NCBI GenBank assembly: GCA_938001995.1
Contig: CALLAV010000239.1
Span: forward strand, 1-5,445
Reading direction: 5' to 3'
DNA from: an uncultured Amylibacter sp.
GTDB taxonomy: Bacteria > Pseudomonadota > Alphaproteobacteria > Rhodobacterales > Rhodobacteraceae
DNA length: 5,445 bases
The notes beneath the pieces are model-generated. The model had not been told where the DNA came from. It did no database searches and was given only the letters and a program-made list of their open reading frames with translations. Below are positions 3,849 to 5,445 of the stretch, one piece after another; within the stretch, counting starts at the first letter, position 1; every line of letters starts with the position of its first letter. Position numbers and translations under genes: made by a program.

Positions 3849-5445
3849 TCACAGGGGTTTGCAGGCCTCCAGGAGCCAGCTTTGCGTTTCTGGCGAACAA
3901 GAATCACGGAGCTTTTTGACCACTTGTGCGTGGTAGGCGTTCAACCAGTCCCGTTCGGGGCCTGTTAACAGGTCCACATCGATGAGGGCGCTATCGATAG
4001 GGGCAAATGTGAGGGTTTTGAACTGCAACATTTCGCGATCGTCTGCGCCATCAAGGGGGCTGGCGGGCTCCACAACGATGAGGTTTTCAATGCGAATGCC
4101 AAAGTGGCCGGGTTTGTAGTAGCCAGGCTCATTAGACAGGATCATGCCAGATTGCAGCGGCACGTCTGACACACGCGAAATGCGTTGCGGACCTTCGTGA
4201 ACGGACAGGTAAACACCAACGCCGTGGCCCGTGCCGTGATCGAAGTCTAGGCCAGCTTGCCAAAGCGGATTGCGAGCGAGCGGATCAATATCGCGCCCAG
4301 CAAGACCTTTGGGGAAGCGGGCCATAGACACGTTGATCATGCCGCGCAGCACGAGGGTGAAGGCGCGGATTGCCTCGGCTGGTGGGGTGCCTATGGCCAT
4401 GGTGCGGGTGATATCGGTGGTGCCGTCTAGATATTGCGCGCCTGAGTCGACAAGGAGGAGGTTGTCAGGTTCGATTTTCGCGTTGGTTTCTGTTGTGACG
4501 CGGTAGTGCATGATTGCGCCGTGGGGGCCTGTGCCGCAGATTGTGTCAAAGCTGATGTTTTTGAGTGCGCCCGTTGCTGCGCGGAAGGATTCGAGTTTTC
4601 TGACCACGTCGATTTCAGTGAGATCGGGCGCAGCACCTTGAGCCGCGATCCACGCGAGGAATTCGCAAATGGCGACGCCGTCGCGGATGTGGGCGGCGGT
4701 TGTGCCTGCGATTTCAGTATCGTTTTTGACCGCTTTGGCCAGCAGGATCGGGTCCGCGCCATAAGCGACCTCGGTTCCTGCGGATTTCAGCCGTGTGTCG
4801 AGCCAGACGGGAGCCGTGGATTTATCCACCAAAACGGGCCCTTTCAGGCGATCAATTGCAGGACCAAACTGGTCTGGCGTTTGGATCGTGACTTCGTTGC
4901 CAAGGTGGCTTCGCAGCGTGTCGTCCAGCTTTGCGGGGTCGATAAACAAGTTGGCGTGGCCTGTGTCGTCGAGCGTGGCGAAGGCGAGCGCCACGGGCGT
5001 TTGGCCGAGGTCAGTGCCCCGTGTATTGAGAAGCCAAGCGATGGCGTCTGGTTGCGTGAGGACAACAGAGCCGTTGCCGTCTTTGCGCAGTTTTGCAGCG
5101 ATTTCGGCGCGTTTGTCGGTGCTGGATTTGCCCGCGAGCGCCATGTCGTAGGGGACCATGAGATCGGCAGGGGCGGCGGGGCGGTCGGCCCAGATGCGAT
5201 CCACAAGATTGTCGCAGGGTTGCAGCGTGATGCCCGTATCAACCAGCAGTTTTGTGGCTTTGTCGATTTCGCCTTTGGTGTGCAGCCAGGGGTCAAAGCC
5301 GATGACGTCGCCTTTTTTGGCGGTGGTTGCGAGCCAGTCGCCGAGGTTGTTTTTGGGGTAATCCACGGGCGTAAAGTGATTGAGGTCAACTTGATCGCGC
5401 ACTTGCAAGGTGTAGCGCCCGTCGATGAAAACGCCTGCGATATCT
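3849..5445 (-). CDS. Xaa-Pro aminopeptidase (aminopeptidase P, peptidase family M24B), N-terminus cut by window edge
   Basis: A cytoplasmic metallopeptidase that removes the N-terminal residue from peptides whose second residue is proline. The visible 531 residues begin at the right edge with DIAGVFIDGRYTLQV, a creatinase-like N-domain motif typical of the roughly 600-residue XPNPEP1-like form, so about 60-70 residues are missing and the start is not in the window. An N-terminal domain and a second related domain (VVLTQPDAIAWLLNTRG at about 127-143) precede the catalytic pita-bread fold. All five family metal ligands are visible in order: Asp333 (LLVDSGA), Asp344 (GTTDITR), His407 (HGTGHGVG), Glu439 (SNEPGYY) and Glu453 (IRIENL). 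The active-site histidine in SVHEGPQ is at 416. The C-terminal tail (LLTGPERDWLNAYHAQV) is also typical of the long form. The gene stands alone here, 533 bp from the next gene downstream. The call is firm; substrate preference is inferred from the family. Confidence 0.96.
   Translation of the reverse strand, partial: DIAGVFIDGRYTLQVRDQVDLNHFTPVDYPKNNLGDWLATTAKKGDVIGFDPWLHTKGEIDKATKLLVDTGITLQPCDNLVDRIWADRPAAPADLMVPYDMALAGKSSTDKRAEIAAKLRKDGNGSVVLTQPDAIAWLLNTRGTDLGQTPVALAFATLDDTGHANLFIDPAKLDDTLRSHLGNEVTIQTPDQFGPAIDRLKGPVLVDKSTAPVWLDTRLKSAGTEVAYGADPILLAKAVKNDTEIAGTTAAHIRDGVAICEFLAWIAAQGAAPDLTEIDVVRKLESFRAATGALKNISFDTICGTGPHGAIMHYRVTTETNAKIEPDNLLLVDSGAQYLDGTTDITRTMAIGTPPAEAIRAFTLVLRGMINVSMARFPKGLAGRDIDPLARNPLWQAGLDFDHGTGHGVGVYLSVHEGPQRISRVSDVPLQSGMILSNEPGYYKPGHFGIRIENLIVVEPASPLDGADDREMLQFKTLTFAPIDSALIDVDLLTGPERDWLNAYHAQVVKKLRDSCSPETQSWLLEACKPL

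Noticed and set aside
4270..5389. Open frames of 67-181 codons on both strands over the aminopeptidase gene
   Set aside because: Shadows in other frames; Ser/Thr/Pro/Arg-rich translations without motifs, while the true frame keeps all five metal ligands.

Overview
The window looks like chromosomal DNA of an alphaproteobacterium, most likely from the Rhodobacterales (Roseobacter group). This is inferred from protein style, moderately high G+C coding sequence, and gene types common in that group. No mobile element, tRNA, rRNA or CRISPR array is visible.

Layout from left to right: (1) 1-1185, minus strand: most of an FAD-linked D-lactate dehydrogenase (cytochrome, LDHD type); its C-terminus runs off the left edge. 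(2) 1186-1309: divergent intergenic region with a short inverted repeat and repeated CACAG/CACAGAAT words. (3) 1310-2971, plus strand: a ClC-family anion channel or transporter with a weak C-terminal CBS-like region. It keeps the gating Glu but has Val at the internal proton-glutamate position and a rewritten GSGIP motif. (4) 2968-3315, minus strand: a small DUF427 protein whose stop codon overlaps that of the ClC gene tail to tail. (5) 3316-3848: a 533-bp gap, the least explained part of the window. It holds a near-identical direct repeat ahead of the DUF427 gene, a terminator-like hairpin, and upstream of it on the minus strand a run of four more hairpins. Three of the stems use G-U pairs that form only in minus-strand RNA, so a structured small RNA is suggested. 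An AT-rich block with a CtrA-like TTAA-N7-TTAA site, a 10-bp inverted repeat and a triple 9-bp tandem repeat follows. (6) 3849-5445, minus strand: most of a large M24B Xaa-Pro aminopeptidase whose N-terminus runs off the right edge.

The protein genes look like ordinary, independently transcribed housekeeping genes (D-2-hydroxyacid oxidation, anion flux, peptide turnover) rather than one pathway. The best candidate for something undescribed is the structured RNA locus at about 3414-3600. All calls are by eye; no search or folding program was run.
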